Source of the DNA: Anopheles merus
Taxonomy: Eukaryota > Arthropoda > Insecta > Diptera > Culicidae
Assembly: GCF_017562075.2 (NCBI RefSeq)
Contig: NW_024427622.1
Coordinates: 89,303-153,302 of the forward strand
Length of the DNA: 64,000 nt
Direction of reading: 5' to 3'
The position numbers were made by a program, and so were the translations under genes. Below the pieces are notes generated by a model. The model did not search any database and was not told where the DNA came from. It saw only the letters and a program-made list of their open reading frames with translations. Positions 12,187 to 23,909 of the stretch are shown here, in pieces. Every line of letters starts with the position of its first letter. Position 1 is the stretch's first letter.

Positions 12187-12406
12187 GTGTCCTGGGTACG
12201 ACGGAAAAAAGGCGATACAGCTTTACAGCTGTTGACCGTTGGAAGGCAAACGTATTCCGGTGATCCGCGATACCACATAGAGTTCCAATATCCAAATAAT
12301 TGGCGGCTGAAGATATCAAGAGCTCACAAAGATGATGAAGGAGTGTACGAGTGTCAGATATCAACCCATCCACCTAAAGTTATTGTATACTTTTTATTTG
12401 TTAACG
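12187..12406 (+). CDS. dpr-family gene, exon for second half of Ig domain 1
   Basis: The exon encodes the C-terminal part of the first Ig domain of a Dpr protein. Dprs are neuronal cell-surface Ig proteins that bind DIP partners and help specify synapses. Diagnostic stretches are VSWVRR with the core Trp, LLTVGRQTYSGDPRY, NNWRLKI, and DDEGVYECQISTHPP with the F-strand Cys. The first Cys of the domain belongs to an exon upstream of the window. The acceptor is TTTTATAG before 12187 and the donor is GTGAGT at 12407. The exon has 73 codons plus one base. That last G joins the CA opening the exon at 60968 to give Ala, producing the typical VNAP linker, so the two exons belong to one gene. I cannot tell which dpr paralogue this is. 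Confidence 0.9.
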
Positions 12407-13689
12407 GTGAGTACACATTCTAAATGTAATGTAAATAATAACTCATAAGTAGGGGAAGATAGGCAAATACGGACAGAGAAATAATCAATCTCTATTGTTT
12501 TTATGTTTTTTCATGAAATAAAAGCAAAGTTGTTTTCGTGCAGTTTGAAATGTTCGGGTAAGACGGATATCTGCTATGGGAAAGATTAACAATATGAAGG
12601 GCAAGATGGACACCTATAGAAAACGTTTGAAATTGAAAAGGCTTATAATATTTTCCCATATCCCATAGCTTTCCACATTCTGGTATATACATAAATCAAC
12701 TCTAGGCCAATTGCAATGACGGTTCATTCAGCTACGAACATAGGAATTGTAAGCGCCGCCTGTAACATATCGCAAATGCAGAATCTAAGACATGTTTTAA
12801 ATATTGGGCACATACAGTTGACGTTCCTTCATCTTACAGACCAACATTCTAGAACTTCACTTTAGAAAATTACTTTGCGAAAAGTTCGTAACTTCATCAT
12901 TTTGCAAGGACTTGTCAAGCCAGTTTTTCTTCCATGGCCACAATTCAACTTTTTGATATTTGTAATTCATTAGAAACTCTCATCTATGCCTGAGCCTTGT
13001 CATATCAATGCATCTTCTTTTTGTCGATTTTTATTGTTTTTGTTAACACAATAATGCGTACCGTGAAGTGCCTAATCAGCAGATGACTAAGAGGCGTCAG
13101 CCATTAAAGTCAGGATAATGACTTGGTGAGGGCGAGAGGCCATGAGCGGTTTCGGACACACCTTATTGTACAGAATAATTGTACCACGTTGTTTCAATAC
13201 ATTTTTGCATGAAAGCGTAAAATACGGACGTTCACGGATCCAACGTTCGCGGTGGCTGGAGTTGATGGGCGCACACAATACATGGCACACGACAAGGGTC
13301 AGCGAAGGCGGCAAGTTCAGAAAAGATTCAAACCTCGTCCTCCAGTTCATACGATTTCGTTTCATCGAGTCTTGTCCAGGCAACCACCTGTTTTACACTT
13401 TTCCCGGATTGTTTGAATAAGCCAGTACTGTCTAAGGCCACTTCTGGTGTGGATTCTTCACTAGATGGTCCGTAAATAAGCCAAATTTACTATTTTATTC
13501 ATTCCGCAAAACAACACCTCTAAATGTAAACAAAAGTGTGATTGACAGATAGACAAAACCAATGGCTACTCGAATCGGAAAGAGTTATCCACCAGTGAAG
13601 AAAATTATCCACCGGTGGAAAACAAATTCCACCGGTGGATTCGAGCATATTAACCGATCGGATAAATTTTATTGACTTTCGTTGGCGAT
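12407..13689. other. Start of the 48.6 kb dpr intron, nothing recognised
   Basis: AT-rich intron beginning with the GTGAGT donor. I see no convincing reading frame, mobile element or repeat here. Short open frames at 13087-13420 overlap on both strands and show no family motif. Confidence 0.6.
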
Positions 13690-15131
13690 CAGGCTCAGTA
13701 GCCTCCACTTCCTCGCTGGAAATGAGCGATCCCACGGGACCGCCATCATTCCTCACATCTTAACACCATGCCCGTCGTGGGCTCTATCCGCATATGTACC
13801 GTCTGCCGTAGCAACAGCTACGTGGTATTCAAGCCCTGAAAAGGCCTGAACGATCGCGTAGGCCGTAATGACAATAATAATAATAATAAGAAAAAGAACT
13901 TTGCATCGTCATCCGTACCAAGGAAAGAGTTTGTTTTGGTTTTGTTGTAGCACAGATCTACCGCTGTGGCGCGACAAATCAACCGAATGCAATCGACCAA
14001 AACATTAACCTACCGAGCCGAACCCATTCCAAGGCAGTGCCGGTCGCTCGGCGTCATGATAACCACTCCAAGCCAACAAGCCGCCAGATTCTGGACGGAC
14101 AGGTGCTGCACCATACGCGCACCATAATAAACAAAACCAGAATTCTGTTTTGTATGGATTTAATTCAAAATATTGTTCCCATTTGCGTCCGCTAGGTGAA
14201 TTGGAAAGAAATGTGCTACATATCACATACACGTTAGCTTCGATCGTGTGTCTTTTTAACACCCCCAACAGCAGAGCCGGTCGCAAAGATGGTGGTGCCA
14301 ATTCAATGGTTGTGTTGTCTCTTAGGTAGCGGTACCTTATCGAAATGCTGGTGAAGCTATCTTGTAGCGCATCCTCAAGCAAAGCGCCGGGCGGGGGATC
14401 GGAGCATGATAGAACGGTCACTTTCCCTGCGCTGTGTGTGTGTGTGTGTCGAGACCCGAAAACTCGAGACAGATTTCGGCACATTTTTCAAATTTCTTTT
14501 ATTGCTACTATACACCGTGCTACATGATGCTTAGAAGGTCATTGAAGCATCAAACATGTTCAAATTAAAAAAATTAGATTAGTGTTAGACGTTCGGCTAC
14601 GCTTGATTGAAATAGACTTCTTCACCCTAGAATGGTACGGGCATCGAATGGACTCATCAGCAGCGGCACGAAATAAAATAAACCATCATCACACCGATCA
14701 TACTTCTATTCCCGATATAAACCACATACACAAATAAAAAATACTAATCCCCACTACCAATCAAAACACACAACCTCGCAATACACCACATATTTATGTA
14801 CTAACGCATACACAACACACAATCAGCTGATGGCGGAAAGCACGGGCTGAATCGCAAGTAAGGCAAAGGAAGGTGAAGGAGGGAGATGAAGAAAAGGAAA
14901 AATTGGGCGCCAATATTTTTGGATATTGGCCAAAAAGGCAAAAAAGCTACGGTACGCAACCGTGTTGATGCAAAAATGATTTTGGCCGAAAAATAGTTAA
15001 CACCCACGGTTTCTTTCTCCTCTTCTTCTCCTCTTTCCCATCCTCTCACCTCATTTTATCATTGTTGGTTCTTGCTCGATAGCTACATTGAGCGAGAGGC
15101 TGAGAAGTTTTCGATCGCTTTGCGCAGCGGG
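13690..15131 (-). mobile_element. Partial CCC element with a different left terminus
   Basis: A diverged reverse-orientation fragment containing the SINE-related block (13730-13860), the (AAT)n tract, the GTGCGCGTATGG region reverse-complemented, a short GT tract near 14435 and the CAATCAGCTG block. Its terminus is not the usual CCAGCGC type. From about 14930 it matches the end of the short CCC MITEs (CAAAAAAGCTACGGTACGC to TTTTCGATCGCTTTGCGCAGCGGG). It is therefore a hybrid of two end types. The right end is missing. Position 15131 abuts an LTR fragment. Confidence 0.75.
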
Positions 15132-15309
15132 AATGGTTTTTTTCTATGGACGGTATGGTCTGGGTATGTTGCTATGGTGTGGATTGATTTGCTGATGTAA
15201 TATAATGAATGTGTTGCAATAGTGTGATTTGGCTTTCCGAAGTGTGTTACAATGTCTCTATAGCTGACAGTGTGGTTTATAATAAGTTCTGTTTAGCAGA
15301 TATGCTACA
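15132..15309 (-). mobile_element. LTR fragment of the mdg1-like retrotransposon
   Basis: Reverse-complemented and diverged version of the first ~180 bp of the LTR at 25319. It ends exactly at the LTR terminus (GCAGATATGCTACA at 15309) and shares AATGAATGTGTT and GTGTTACAATG blocks. No internal retroviral sequence is attached. It is a solo-LTR remnant or a piece cut by the CCC element that ends at 15131. Confidence 0.75.
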
Positions 15310-16200
15310 AATGTTCTCTATTTTGTTTAAAGGCTGTAAAAGTTAAATTGGGACATTCCATTACAGTGATAGAAACACTCTAGATTTTGTGAAATGTATC
15401 AACATTCTTCCAAAATCCTTAGGATTTCATAACAAAACTTAAATTTTTGCTAACGGTTTAAATGACCACATAACAACGCAATTATTATTGTTTTAACATA
15501 ACTTTCAATAAATGTTATTGATTTACTAAAATTCATTGCCTTTTGACCATATTTTCGCATTTTTATATGTTTTTTTACCATAGTGCCATTATAGGTACAC
15601 AAAACAAGCATGTTGCTATATGCCAAAGTCATAGTTATAAAATTAGTAAAAACCGGACATTTTAGATTTTGTCCGCGATATTGTTAACATGTCGTATTGT
15701 TTTCACAAAAATAATCAACAGAAATGAGTTTCCTGTAAGTAATTTACCAAAAAAGCATACTCTTCCCGGCTTTTAAACACTACAGTTGTAAAGTTTTTAG
15801 CCAATATTTTCAACACTAATCACACTTTACATATTTTTACGGTACAATTAAGTAAGAAATCAATATTATGGATGTGATTCTTACTATTCATATGAAAACA
15901 GCATCAAAACAAAGTTCCATATATATTATACACAGTTTTTTAGGTATCTTTGTTTACCAACACTAAAGTAACACAATAAGACGACTTTAGAACCAAACCA
16001 CCATTACAGGCACAACAAAGTTGTCATAAAAATATGTATTTTTTCGTAAATTTGTTTTGTTTGATGGTAAAAATGCTTGTGATAGCGAAGATAAAACATA
16101 TTTCAATTGCTATGTGATAAAATATTCATAAATTTACCTTCCTGACACTTAAAATCTATTAAAGCATAAGCACAGCACCCTACATTGATACATTTACCCT
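15310..16200 (+). mobile_element. Truncated copy of the TA-flanked MITE found at 20459
   Basis: It shares with 20560-21493 the blocks ATCCTTAGGATTTCATAAC, AATGACCACATAACAACGCA, GTGCCATTATAGGTACAC, GATATT..ATGTCGTA and the final ACATTTACC-type end at 16200. The left end is missing at the junction with the LTR fragment. It is non-coding and AT-rich. Confidence 0.7.
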
Positions 16201-16204
16201 ACTG

Positions 16205-16520
16205 GTACTGAAATTGTATATATACCGGTATAACGGCCGGCAAAAACCGTACCGGCCTTGGAATTGATCCCAAACCCACACCAGAACCTACACTGAACCG
16301 ATAACGGTCCTGGAACTGATCCTGACTCCATGCAGATCCTGCAACAGTACCAACCTGAACCAGTGCAGAACCTTTCAGTACTGGAACTGAACCCCCTACA
16401 GATCCTTGAAATGATTAAGATTCCATTTCAGTCATGGAACAGATCCTGATTCCGAGCCCTGATACTGCTCCCTTTTATATTTCGGGATCTGAATAGTACC
16501 TGAATCTGACTCACTAATGG
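16205..16520. repeat. Degenerate short tandem repeat
   Basis: An irregular run of units resembling TGGAACTGATCCTGATTCC, with several imperfect occurrences separated by variants such as CCTTGGAATTGATCC and CATGGAACAGATCCTGATTCC. Unit length is hard to fix by eye. Confidence 0.4.
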
Positions 16521-16565
16521 AACCATCCAGCCTAGTTTTCCTATTTTTATCTCTTGTTGTATCGA

Positions 16566-16702
16566 GGGGTCCCGCGGTACTAGCGTCAACTCGGACATTT
16601 TAATAACATGCCTATCCCATGGATCGTCGCCCTAATCAAGGATTGACTATCCGGCTAAGTGTTACTAAGCATCGAAAGCCTGTACAGACTGGGATGACCC
16701 GT
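16566..16702 (+). mobile_element. Decayed tRNA-derived SINE remnant
   Basis: GTCCCGCGGTACTAGCGTCAACTCG, then AACATGCC..CATGG, ATTGACTATCCGGCTA and CATCGAAAGCCTGTACA follow the order of the tRNA-related SINE at 54410, with many substitutions. The B-box is destroyed. Confidence 0.6.
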
Positions 16703-16958
16703 TACTCCTAAAAGAAGGTTATTTGTTTCAGTTACTTTTTCGTATGAATGCTTTCGCAAATATTTCATACATCTGGATCCAGTTCTTTGGACTACCGATA
16801 GGAAAATATTTACTTACACGTAGTAGAGTGTACTCCTAAAAGAAGGTTATTTGTTTCAGTTACTTTTTCGTATGAATGCTTTCGCAAATATTTCATACAT
16901 CTGGATCCAGTTCTTTGGACTACCGATAGGAAAATATTTACTTACACGTAGTAGAAGA
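16703..16958. repeat. 128-bp tandem duplication
   Basis: Two adjacent copies, 16703-16830 and 16831-16958, each starting TACTCCTAAAAGAAGG. They are identical by eye until the last few bases (GTAGTAGAGTG versus GTAGTAGAAGAC). Confidence 0.9.
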
Positions 16959-17038
16959 CATTCTTTAGCTATGCTTAAACCAAAAATTAGGCCCATGTGT
17001 AGAAAAATTTCGAAAAACCACAGAAAAATTTAAAATTA

Positions 17039-17386
17039 CAGTGAACTCTCTCTTATTCGACACCTCCCCAATTTGAAAAGTCTCTCTTATTTGAACATTT
17101 TCCTCAGTCCCTTCATTTCCAGTACATTTTTGTCCGTCTAATGTGGAAAACCTCTGAAATCTGTACCCCTCTTATTTGTGTATGGTGTTGCCATGGTTAT
17201 TGAACGATGTATGCTCAAATTAGCAATCGTGTGCGTAGTTTCCTATAGCAACAGTTAAGGCTGCACACTAAATGTTCTGTCTATTTCTTGTTTGTATGGA
17301 CCTTTCATTCACATTCAGCCTCTGTAATTTGAAAACTCCTCTTAATCGACAGTCCCATCGCCTCTCAAATAAGAGAGAGTTGACTG
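17039..17386. mobile_element. 348-bp MITE with TA target duplication
   Basis: Inverted ends CAGTGAACTCTCTCTTATTCG and CAAATAAGAGAGAGTTGACTG, with TA at 17037-17038 and 17387-17388. The interior is non-coding and contains repeated CTCTTATTTG units. TA duplications and CAGT ends suggest a pogo or Tc1/mariner-type relative, as inference. Confidence 0.8.
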
Positions 17387-17410
17387 TATTCAATTCTGAT
17401 TGTAATTTGC

Positions 17411-18101
17411 AAGGTCCTTGAAAGAGAACAGGTCGATGCGTTTAGAGTAAATTGACAGAAAGCCATGGGAAAATTGTGACAGTTAAATTGAACATTGTTT
17501 TTGTTTAGCGATGGACGTTGCTATGGAGTGAATAAGAGTTTTGTTCAACATTTTGCACTCATTTCCTGTTAGAATATTACAAGAATTAAAATCCAACTAG
17601 AATATTACATGGCTGATACAATCCAAGGATCTCTTTTATTATTCGTCGGCGGGTTAGAAGCAGAAGACGGTATGCATATTGTACCAGTGTGTGCCGATCC
17701 GATGTTTCATTTTACTCTCAGTGCTTAAATGATAGTAAATAGGACTTCTGTTACCCAGTTGGAACATATAAAGAGCTATTTTATGCCTGTTTAACTTTTC
17801 GTTCTTCCAGCAGGACTGTTGCAAACGGTAGTGATTCGTGGCCACGGCATGGCTACAATGGTAACCTCATTGTTATCTGTATACAGAGAAGACTGCAATT
17901 ACAATTCCTTTATTCTCCAGAAGTGTTTGACCCCAAGAAATTTAACCAATATAATCTTTCTGATAGTAAATTCGTTCACTTTTCCACGTTAATTATTAGC
18001 CGTTTTTATGTCAACACTTTTTCATGAAACTGTCAAAAGCGAGATGAAAATGGCAACCTAGCAACGGGCTTTGCATCGATCTGTTCTCCTTAATAGATCT
18101 T
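17411..18101 (+). repeat. First of two ~690-bp direct repeats with inverted ends
   Basis: It begins AAGGTCCTTGAAAGAGAACAGG and ends CTGTTCTCCTTAATAGATCTT, so the ends are imperfect inverted repeats. The second copy follows at 18131. An unclassified MITE-like unit duplicated in tandem is the simplest reading. Short frames inside are not credible genes. Confidence 0.7.
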
Positions 18102-18130
18102 GGTAATTTGTATCATTATTCTCCATACCC

Positions 18131-18949
18131 AAGGTCCTTGAAAGAGAACAGGTCGAAGTGCTTAGAGTAAATTGACAGAAAGCCATGGGAAAATTGTGAC
18201 AGTTAAAGTGAACATTGTTTATGTTTAGCGATGGACGTTGCTATGGAGTGAATGAGAGTTTTGTTCAGCATTTTACATTCAATTCCTGTTAGAATATTTG
18301 AAGAATTAGAATCCAAACTGAATATTACATGACTGATACAATCCAAGGATCTCTTTTATCATTCGTAGCCGGGTTATACGGACGTCACACGAAGCGTAAA
18401 CTTTGGCGTAAACTGGATTTCAGCCATACAACCCTGAAATCTTTTGACAGGAAGTTTACGCTCTTCCATACAAATCAAGCGTAAACTTTTTGAGTTTACG
18501 CCTCGTGTGACGTCCGTATTATAAGTAAATGACGGTATGCATATTGTACCAGTGTGTGTCGATTGGATGTTTCATTTTAATCTCAGTGTTCAATTGAAAG
18601 TAAAAAGGACGTCTTTAACCCAGTTGAACATGTTAAACATTTCGTTTTTCCAGCAGGACCGTTGCAAACGGTAGTGGTTTGTGGTCACGGAATGGCAAAC
18701 AATGAAAAAGGTTATCAATGTTTCTGAATACAGAGTAGACTGCAATTACTTCTCCTTTATTGTCCAGAAGTGATTGACCGCAAGAAATTTAACCAATATA
18801 ACCTTCCTAATAGTAAATTCGTCCACTTTTGAGCGTTAACTATTAGCCGTTTGTTTGTAAACACTTTTTCATGAAACTGTCAAAAGCGAGCTGAAAATGG
18901 CAACCTAGCAACGGGCTTTGCATCGACCTGTTCTCCTTAATAGATCTTG
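18131..18949 (+). repeat. Second ~690-bp repeat, interrupted by a MITE
   Basis: Direct repeat of 17411-18101 with scattered substitutions. It is longer only because a 142-bp MITE is inserted at 18377-18518. It starts and ends with the same inverted motifs as the first copy. Confidence 0.75.
18377..18518. mobile_element. 142-bp MITE with TTA duplication, PIF/Harbinger-like
   Basis: Inverted ends TACGGACGTCACACGA and CGTGTGACGTCCGTA, with GCGTAAACTT repeats inside. It is flanked by TTA (18374-18376 and 18519-18521). The uninterrupted first repeat copy at about 17652-17656 (GGGTTAGAAG) acts as the empty site. A 3-bp T-W-A duplication fits PIF/Harbinger by established knowledge. Confidence 0.8.
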
Positions 18950-19103
18950 CTCCATACCTTTCAAAACACCAAAAACTAAGTCAGCGTTGCGTTTTCTATA
19001 GTCGATGTGGTTACCATTGTATCAATAAGTACAATTGTAAACTAAGCAAAAAACATTCAAGCTACCGCTGGAAAGTAACGCTGATCAGCCTTTGCTAGAA
19101 TTT

Positions 19104-19110
19104 TATAAAA
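19104..19110 (+). promoter_or_regulatory. Putative TATA box of the nested gene
   Basis: TATAAAA lies about 110 bp upstream of the ATG at 19221, a plausible core promoter with a short 5' leader. There is no experimental support. Confidence 0.4.
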
Positions 19111-19220
19111 GAGATAGAGATTATTGTAGCAAACCACGCTTCAATCCAGTTTTCAATAAACATAAATTCTTCAACTCGAAATTACCGTAACATAAATCTT
19201 TAACACCGTAAGTGTTTACG

Positions 19221-19964
19221 ATGGATCGAAAATTTGAAACAACATATAGCCAAGACTACACTCACCGATTAGAAAATCGACAATTAGCATTGTACCATAA
19301 GATAGATGCAAACCTTCCGGGCAGTTGCTTTTCACCACCTTTCGAATGCACGGTGCCGGTGTTTTCTATGGATGTAAGTAGAAAAAATATCGATTTAGAA
19401 ACGAAAGACCGACATACACATGCCGATGAATGCTATATTAATCGGTTTGTTGAAAATCTCGCCAAATTGCAACCTGAACTTTACGCTAACCTTGACGTTA
19501 ACCATCCTTGGAAGAATCGTGCCGGAGAATCTCCATTGAAATCGAGCTACCAATTGGATTACGACCGGCTGCCAGAGCGAACATCTTGTGTAATCAAGAA
19601 TGCTTTTGAATCGAGTCGTTGGCCTGATTCTAGATACTTCCAACGAGAGTTCAAAGGGATTCCGTGCAACGGTGCATCCTGTCAATCTAGTACGCGAGGC
19701 CCTCATCAAATTTGCTCACATGAGCCAGGAGTAGAAACTAAAAAGAAATCTAAATTTGGATATGTGTATACCATATCGAATATACCCAAAAGTTATATTA
19801 TATCAAGTCATTGGCCTGATCAAGATTGGCAACGTAGTACATCAAATAGGACGGAGTATCGTGATAAGGTGGGACGTCTTGGAAGAACTTTGCAACGTGA
19901 AAACATTCACGATCATAGTTGCTGTACATCTGTAAGAAATTGTCATCATCATTTCTTTTTATAA
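19221..19964 (+). CDS. Nested gene of unknown product inside the dpr intron, 247 aa
   Basis: Single open frame with an ATG in TTTACGATGG context and stop TAA at 19962-19964, with no repeat similarity in the window. The protein is hydrophilic, with no signal peptide or membrane segment and a cysteine- and histidine-rich end (HDHSCCTS, CHHHFF). Spaced aromatic motifs recur: TTYSQDYTHR near residue 8, KSSYQLDYDR near 107, SNRTEYRDKV near 213. Short Tyr/Asp-Tyr motifs like these remind me of sperm axonemal microtubule-associated proteins, but this is a weak resemblance and not an identification. A TATA box upstream and AATAAA signals downstream suggest a compact independent transcription unit. 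An antisense frame at 19395-19709 is probably a shadow. Confidence 0.7.
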   Translation: MDRKFETTYSQDYTHRLENRQLALYHKIDANLPGSCFSPPFECTVPVFSMDVSRKNIDLETKDRHTHADECYINRFVENLAKLQPELYANLDVNHPWKNRAGESPLKSSYQLDYDRLPERTSCVIKNAFESSRWPDSRYFQREFKGIPCNGASCQSSTRGPHQICSHEPGVETKKKSKFGYVYTISNIPKSYIISSHWPDQDWQRSTSNRTEYRDKVGRLGRTLQRENIHDHSCCTSVRNCHHHFFL

Positions 19965-19999
19965 ATTAATGAATCAAAACCTACTTGCCCATACGCAAT

Positions 20000-20018
20000 A
20001 ATAAATTATACGAATAAA
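20000..20018 (+). terminator. Polyadenylation signals of the nested gene
   Basis: Two AATAAA hexamers at 20000-20005 and 20013-20018, 36-49 bp after the stop codon of the 19221 gene, are a suitable 3' end signal. Confidence 0.55.
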
Positions 20019-20458
20019 TATCTGATTTTATGAAAACCATTTTTTATTTTAAAAACACTTGTAAAAAATACAAGTTTTTAATCTAATTCTTCGGATGATG
20101 TTACTCATTGCGAACGAACAAAACGAATGAATGATTGTTGAGTAGCATATAATACACTTTTTTGTATTTGATGAGCAATCTAAATCCGAATGCACTTCAT
20201 ATTTCATATTTTTACAACTATGTTGATGTAAATTCATACATCGACTAATGAGTATACTTATGCAAACGATGGAATTGTTTCTTGGAATTGTTGGAATTGT
20301 TCAAACTGCTATCGCTGTCAATTTAGGTTTCCGATTTGACTCTCCGAATAACATTGTTGATTCTCTATTGCCCATATTATTTGTCTGTCAAATTGGATCT
20401 TAAACTCAAATACAAATTATACCATATTTCATGCGAAAAAGTGTTTGTTCACTCATAG

Positions 20459-21493
20459 GGTAAATGTACCTATAGTGGTGCTAGTACCAATAGTGGTGGT
20501 ATTGCACTAAAATATGGTTCATATGGTAAATTAAAAGTAATTAAGTTATTTACGTTAGTGTGAAATGTTCTTTAGCCTTTTACAAAGGGTTTTAAAGTTA
20601 AATGGGGCCATTCCGTTACTGAGTGACCGAAAAATCCATTATTTTGTGAAATGTGTCAACATTTTTCCGAAATCCTTAGGATTTCATAACGATACTCATA
20701 TTTTTGTTAACGTTCTAAATGACCACATAACAACGCAATTATTAGTTTTTGAACATAATTGTTATCAAATGATATTGTTTTATTAAAATTCATTGGCTTT
20801 TGACCATATTTACGTATTTTTAAGTGTTTTTTACGATAGTGCCATTATAGGTACACCAAACAGGCATGTTCCTATAGTGGTCCTAGTTCTAAAATCAATA
20901 ACTGGTAATTTTAGCTTTTTTTCGACGACATTTTTGATATGTCGTACTGTTTTCATTAAAATAAGCTACAAAAATGAGTTTTCTGTAAGTATTTTACCAA
21001 AAAAATGGCCAAAATTCGCTTATTTAGCTGAATGAAAAATTGACTTCAAATCAAGCACACTCTTCCGGGTGTGGGTTGACGACAGGTGTGATGCTGTACT
21101 TAAGTGAATAGTTTTGTTCGATCAAATTTATACATTTTTTACGATTAAATTACGCAAGAAATCAATATAATGGCAGTAATCCTTGCTATTCATACGAAAA
21201 CAGCTTCGAAACTAAGTTCCATTGATATTATACACTGCTTTGGAGGTATCTTTGTTTACCACCAACATAGGAACACAATACGACGACTATAGGAACCATA
21301 CCACCATTATAGGTACAACGAAGCAGTCACAAAAATATGTATTTTTTCGTAAATTTGATGTGTTTCCTGGTAAAAATGGTTGTGATTGCGAAGATAAAAC
21401 ATATTCCAATTGCTATGTGTTAAAATATAATACTTTAAATCCATTAAAACACATCGGTACCACTACAAATTGCACCACTATTGGTACATTTAC
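20459..21493. mobile_element. ~1.03 kb MITE with TA duplication
   Basis: The left end GGGTAAATGTACCTATAGTGG and the inverted right end (CCACTATTGGTACATTTACC) are followed on both sides by TA. The interior is AT-rich and non-coding, with repeated tracts like CATTATAGGTAC. A truncated relative is at 15310-16200. Exact boundaries may be off by 2 bp. Confidence 0.7.
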
Positions 21494-21496
21494 CTA

Positions 21497-23323
21497 TATG
21501 TTGTTCCAAACAATGAAATGTATATGCAAAATCCTTCATCTTTGGGAAAACCTTTTTTGATAAGAACATGTAAAATTCAATTCAACCTTCTATAAACTTG
21601 TTATTTGCACCACTACCATATTTCGTTCAGTACCAGTACCATATTTCTTCCTCCATCAACAGTTACACAACCAAGATTACTCCAATCAATATTGTTCTTT
21701 AAAAAAGTTTAAAGCAACTGGATGAACATATCTTCCCCGTTGCCATACATGCCATGCAAGGCAGCCCATTATTGTGTTAAAATCATATATTCATCCAATC
21801 ATCGGATAAACACAAGAAGCTGCTAATTTGATTAAATGTCCAACGATTCGTTAACCGTTGATCCATAATTCCCTATCTGCCAATCTCCACAGAAATCTCC
21901 ATCCATCATGGCTACCAAAATCAGAGCTAAGAACCTGCCTATAGTCTATCTAGCTGCTTTGAACAATATTAGTAAAATTTAATAAACTCACAAGACATCG
22001 TTTACACCTGAAACTTCATGTCGATTTTTTTATGTCTTTTTTCATGTCTGCACCACAACTTCAAAACTGGCATAACAATTTTGATGTTTAAAATTCTATC
22101 AATTAAATGATTAATTACTCAACTTCAATTGAATAATTATGGAGCGCACAATTCCGGGTATTACGTTAAATTTTTAGCATAAAGCAATTTACTTGCAGTC
22201 AAAAATTGATGCCTGATAGACCAACATTGATGCGCACTATCAAAATTGATGTCTTAGAGGCAAAAATTTTGACACGCTATCGAATATTTGTACATCAAAG
22301 GCAACAATAGGTGAATTAGCACTAATATTTAGTGGCAACGACTGTATGCAAAATCTCTTAAAAGCGAAAAACAAAGGTGCTTTTCGTTGAATTTGAAAGG
22401 CATTATATGTTTTTTTGTCATATATCATGCCAAACGGCGGACGATGTATTTTGAAATACACATCTTAACCCGCACCTCTCATAATTTTCCGGAACGAATT
22501 TGAATGCCACCGTATGTGTACCATTTGATTGCAAACGTTCTTTGATAAAAGTGAAAATTTGATTCAGGATAAAAGTGCATGAAAGTGTCGTGCGAGAATA
22601 TTGTAAACCAAGTGAAAGAGTACGCTGCTTTTAAAGTAGCCAGTGGAACAGATGAAACCGTGTAAGATATAACGCTATCAAAATAAGCGCTTTGATGCTA
22701 TGAGTAGAAGTTTTTCAAGGATTGAGGAATAAAATTTAAATAATAATACAGTGTTTGAAAGATCCGGATACCGACATGCGATGGTACTTTTAGGGGGATT
22801 TAAATTATTCCTCTAAGCACTTGTATTTTGGTGTTTAGCTGAACTGATAGGCGTTAGTCTGGTACGTGATAAGCTTTTTTTAATGATATACATTTTACGG
22901 AGTAGCTGGATTTGCTCTTGGCTCGAAACATGAATAAAAATAGTTACTGCTGTAAGGGATAATTTACTAGTTATTGCACACCACCAAATTATTTCACAAT
23001 GTGTATAAATTGTTCTGTTTACAAATATTTATAAAACATTGATAAAAGAATGCAGCTTATCCTTAAATATTGAGCAGTTCTGCTGTACATTCCATTCAAT
23101 TTTTTGTTTTATTTGATCAATTTTTTAAATAAAAATAATAAAATTAACCGATACCGATCAAACCGAATGAATTTGTCGGATGAAACCGTTAAAATTTATG
23201 AACCACAAAATAAATTTTATTTCATCCTATGAACCAGCAAAATGGTATATTTTGATTGGAATTACATAAATTTAAATATTTCTTACGTAGCGGTAGCTAT
23301 AGATTCAACTTTTAGTAAAAAAT
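21497..23323. other. AT-rich intron, nothing recognised
   Basis: No family motif, inverted repeat or similarity to other parts of the window that I could find. Short frames such as 22240-22461 are unsupported. Confidence 0.5.
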
Positions 23324-23335
23324 ACACTTTACTTC

Positions 23336-23548
23336 TTCTTCTTCTTCGTCTTCTTTTTGGCTCAACAACCGTTGTCGGTCAAGGCCTGCCTGTACCACTA
23401 CTTGTGGGCTTGGCTTTCAGTGACTTATTGATTCCCCCATAGCAGGATAGTCAGTCCTACGTATGGCGGCAAGGTCCATTTGGGGCTTGAACCCATGGCG
23501 GACATGTTGTTAAGTCGTACGAGTTGACGACTGTACTATGAGACCGGC
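23336..23548 (-). mobile_element. SINE200-like SINE in intron
   Basis: Reverse-strand SINE: a (CTT)n tail at the left, the GGCTTGGCTTTCAGTGACTT body, a reverse B-box at GGGCTTGAACCC (about 23484) and a tRNA-like head ending near 23548. It is flanked by an exact 12-bp duplication ACACTTTACTTC (23324-23335 and 23549-23560). Confidence 0.9.
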
Positions 23549-23909
23549 ACACTTTACTTCACTGTTCAATAATTGGAACAAAGAAGCCTTGTTTCAATAG
23601 AACAATTTCGGCTTGAAAACTCTGTCAAAATCACCGTTTTCTATGGCATCGAGCAGAGTTCGAAGAATCTTTTTCGTACAATTTTTGCCAAGCGCTGTCC
23701 CGTTAAACATTTCGAGGGTTGCGAGTAATATAATCTGCTCGAAATCTTATGGTATTTTTAATAAGTTTTATTTTTCATTCATTTTCTTGCGGTGTTTTTT
23801 GTCGAAAAGATTTAGACTATTTTAATTTTTGGTGTACGATTGCAAATCTCTCATTAGTAAAACGCCTTTTCGCAAAGCTCCGAAAAAAGTGTTAGGAGAT
23901 GAAAGAGAG

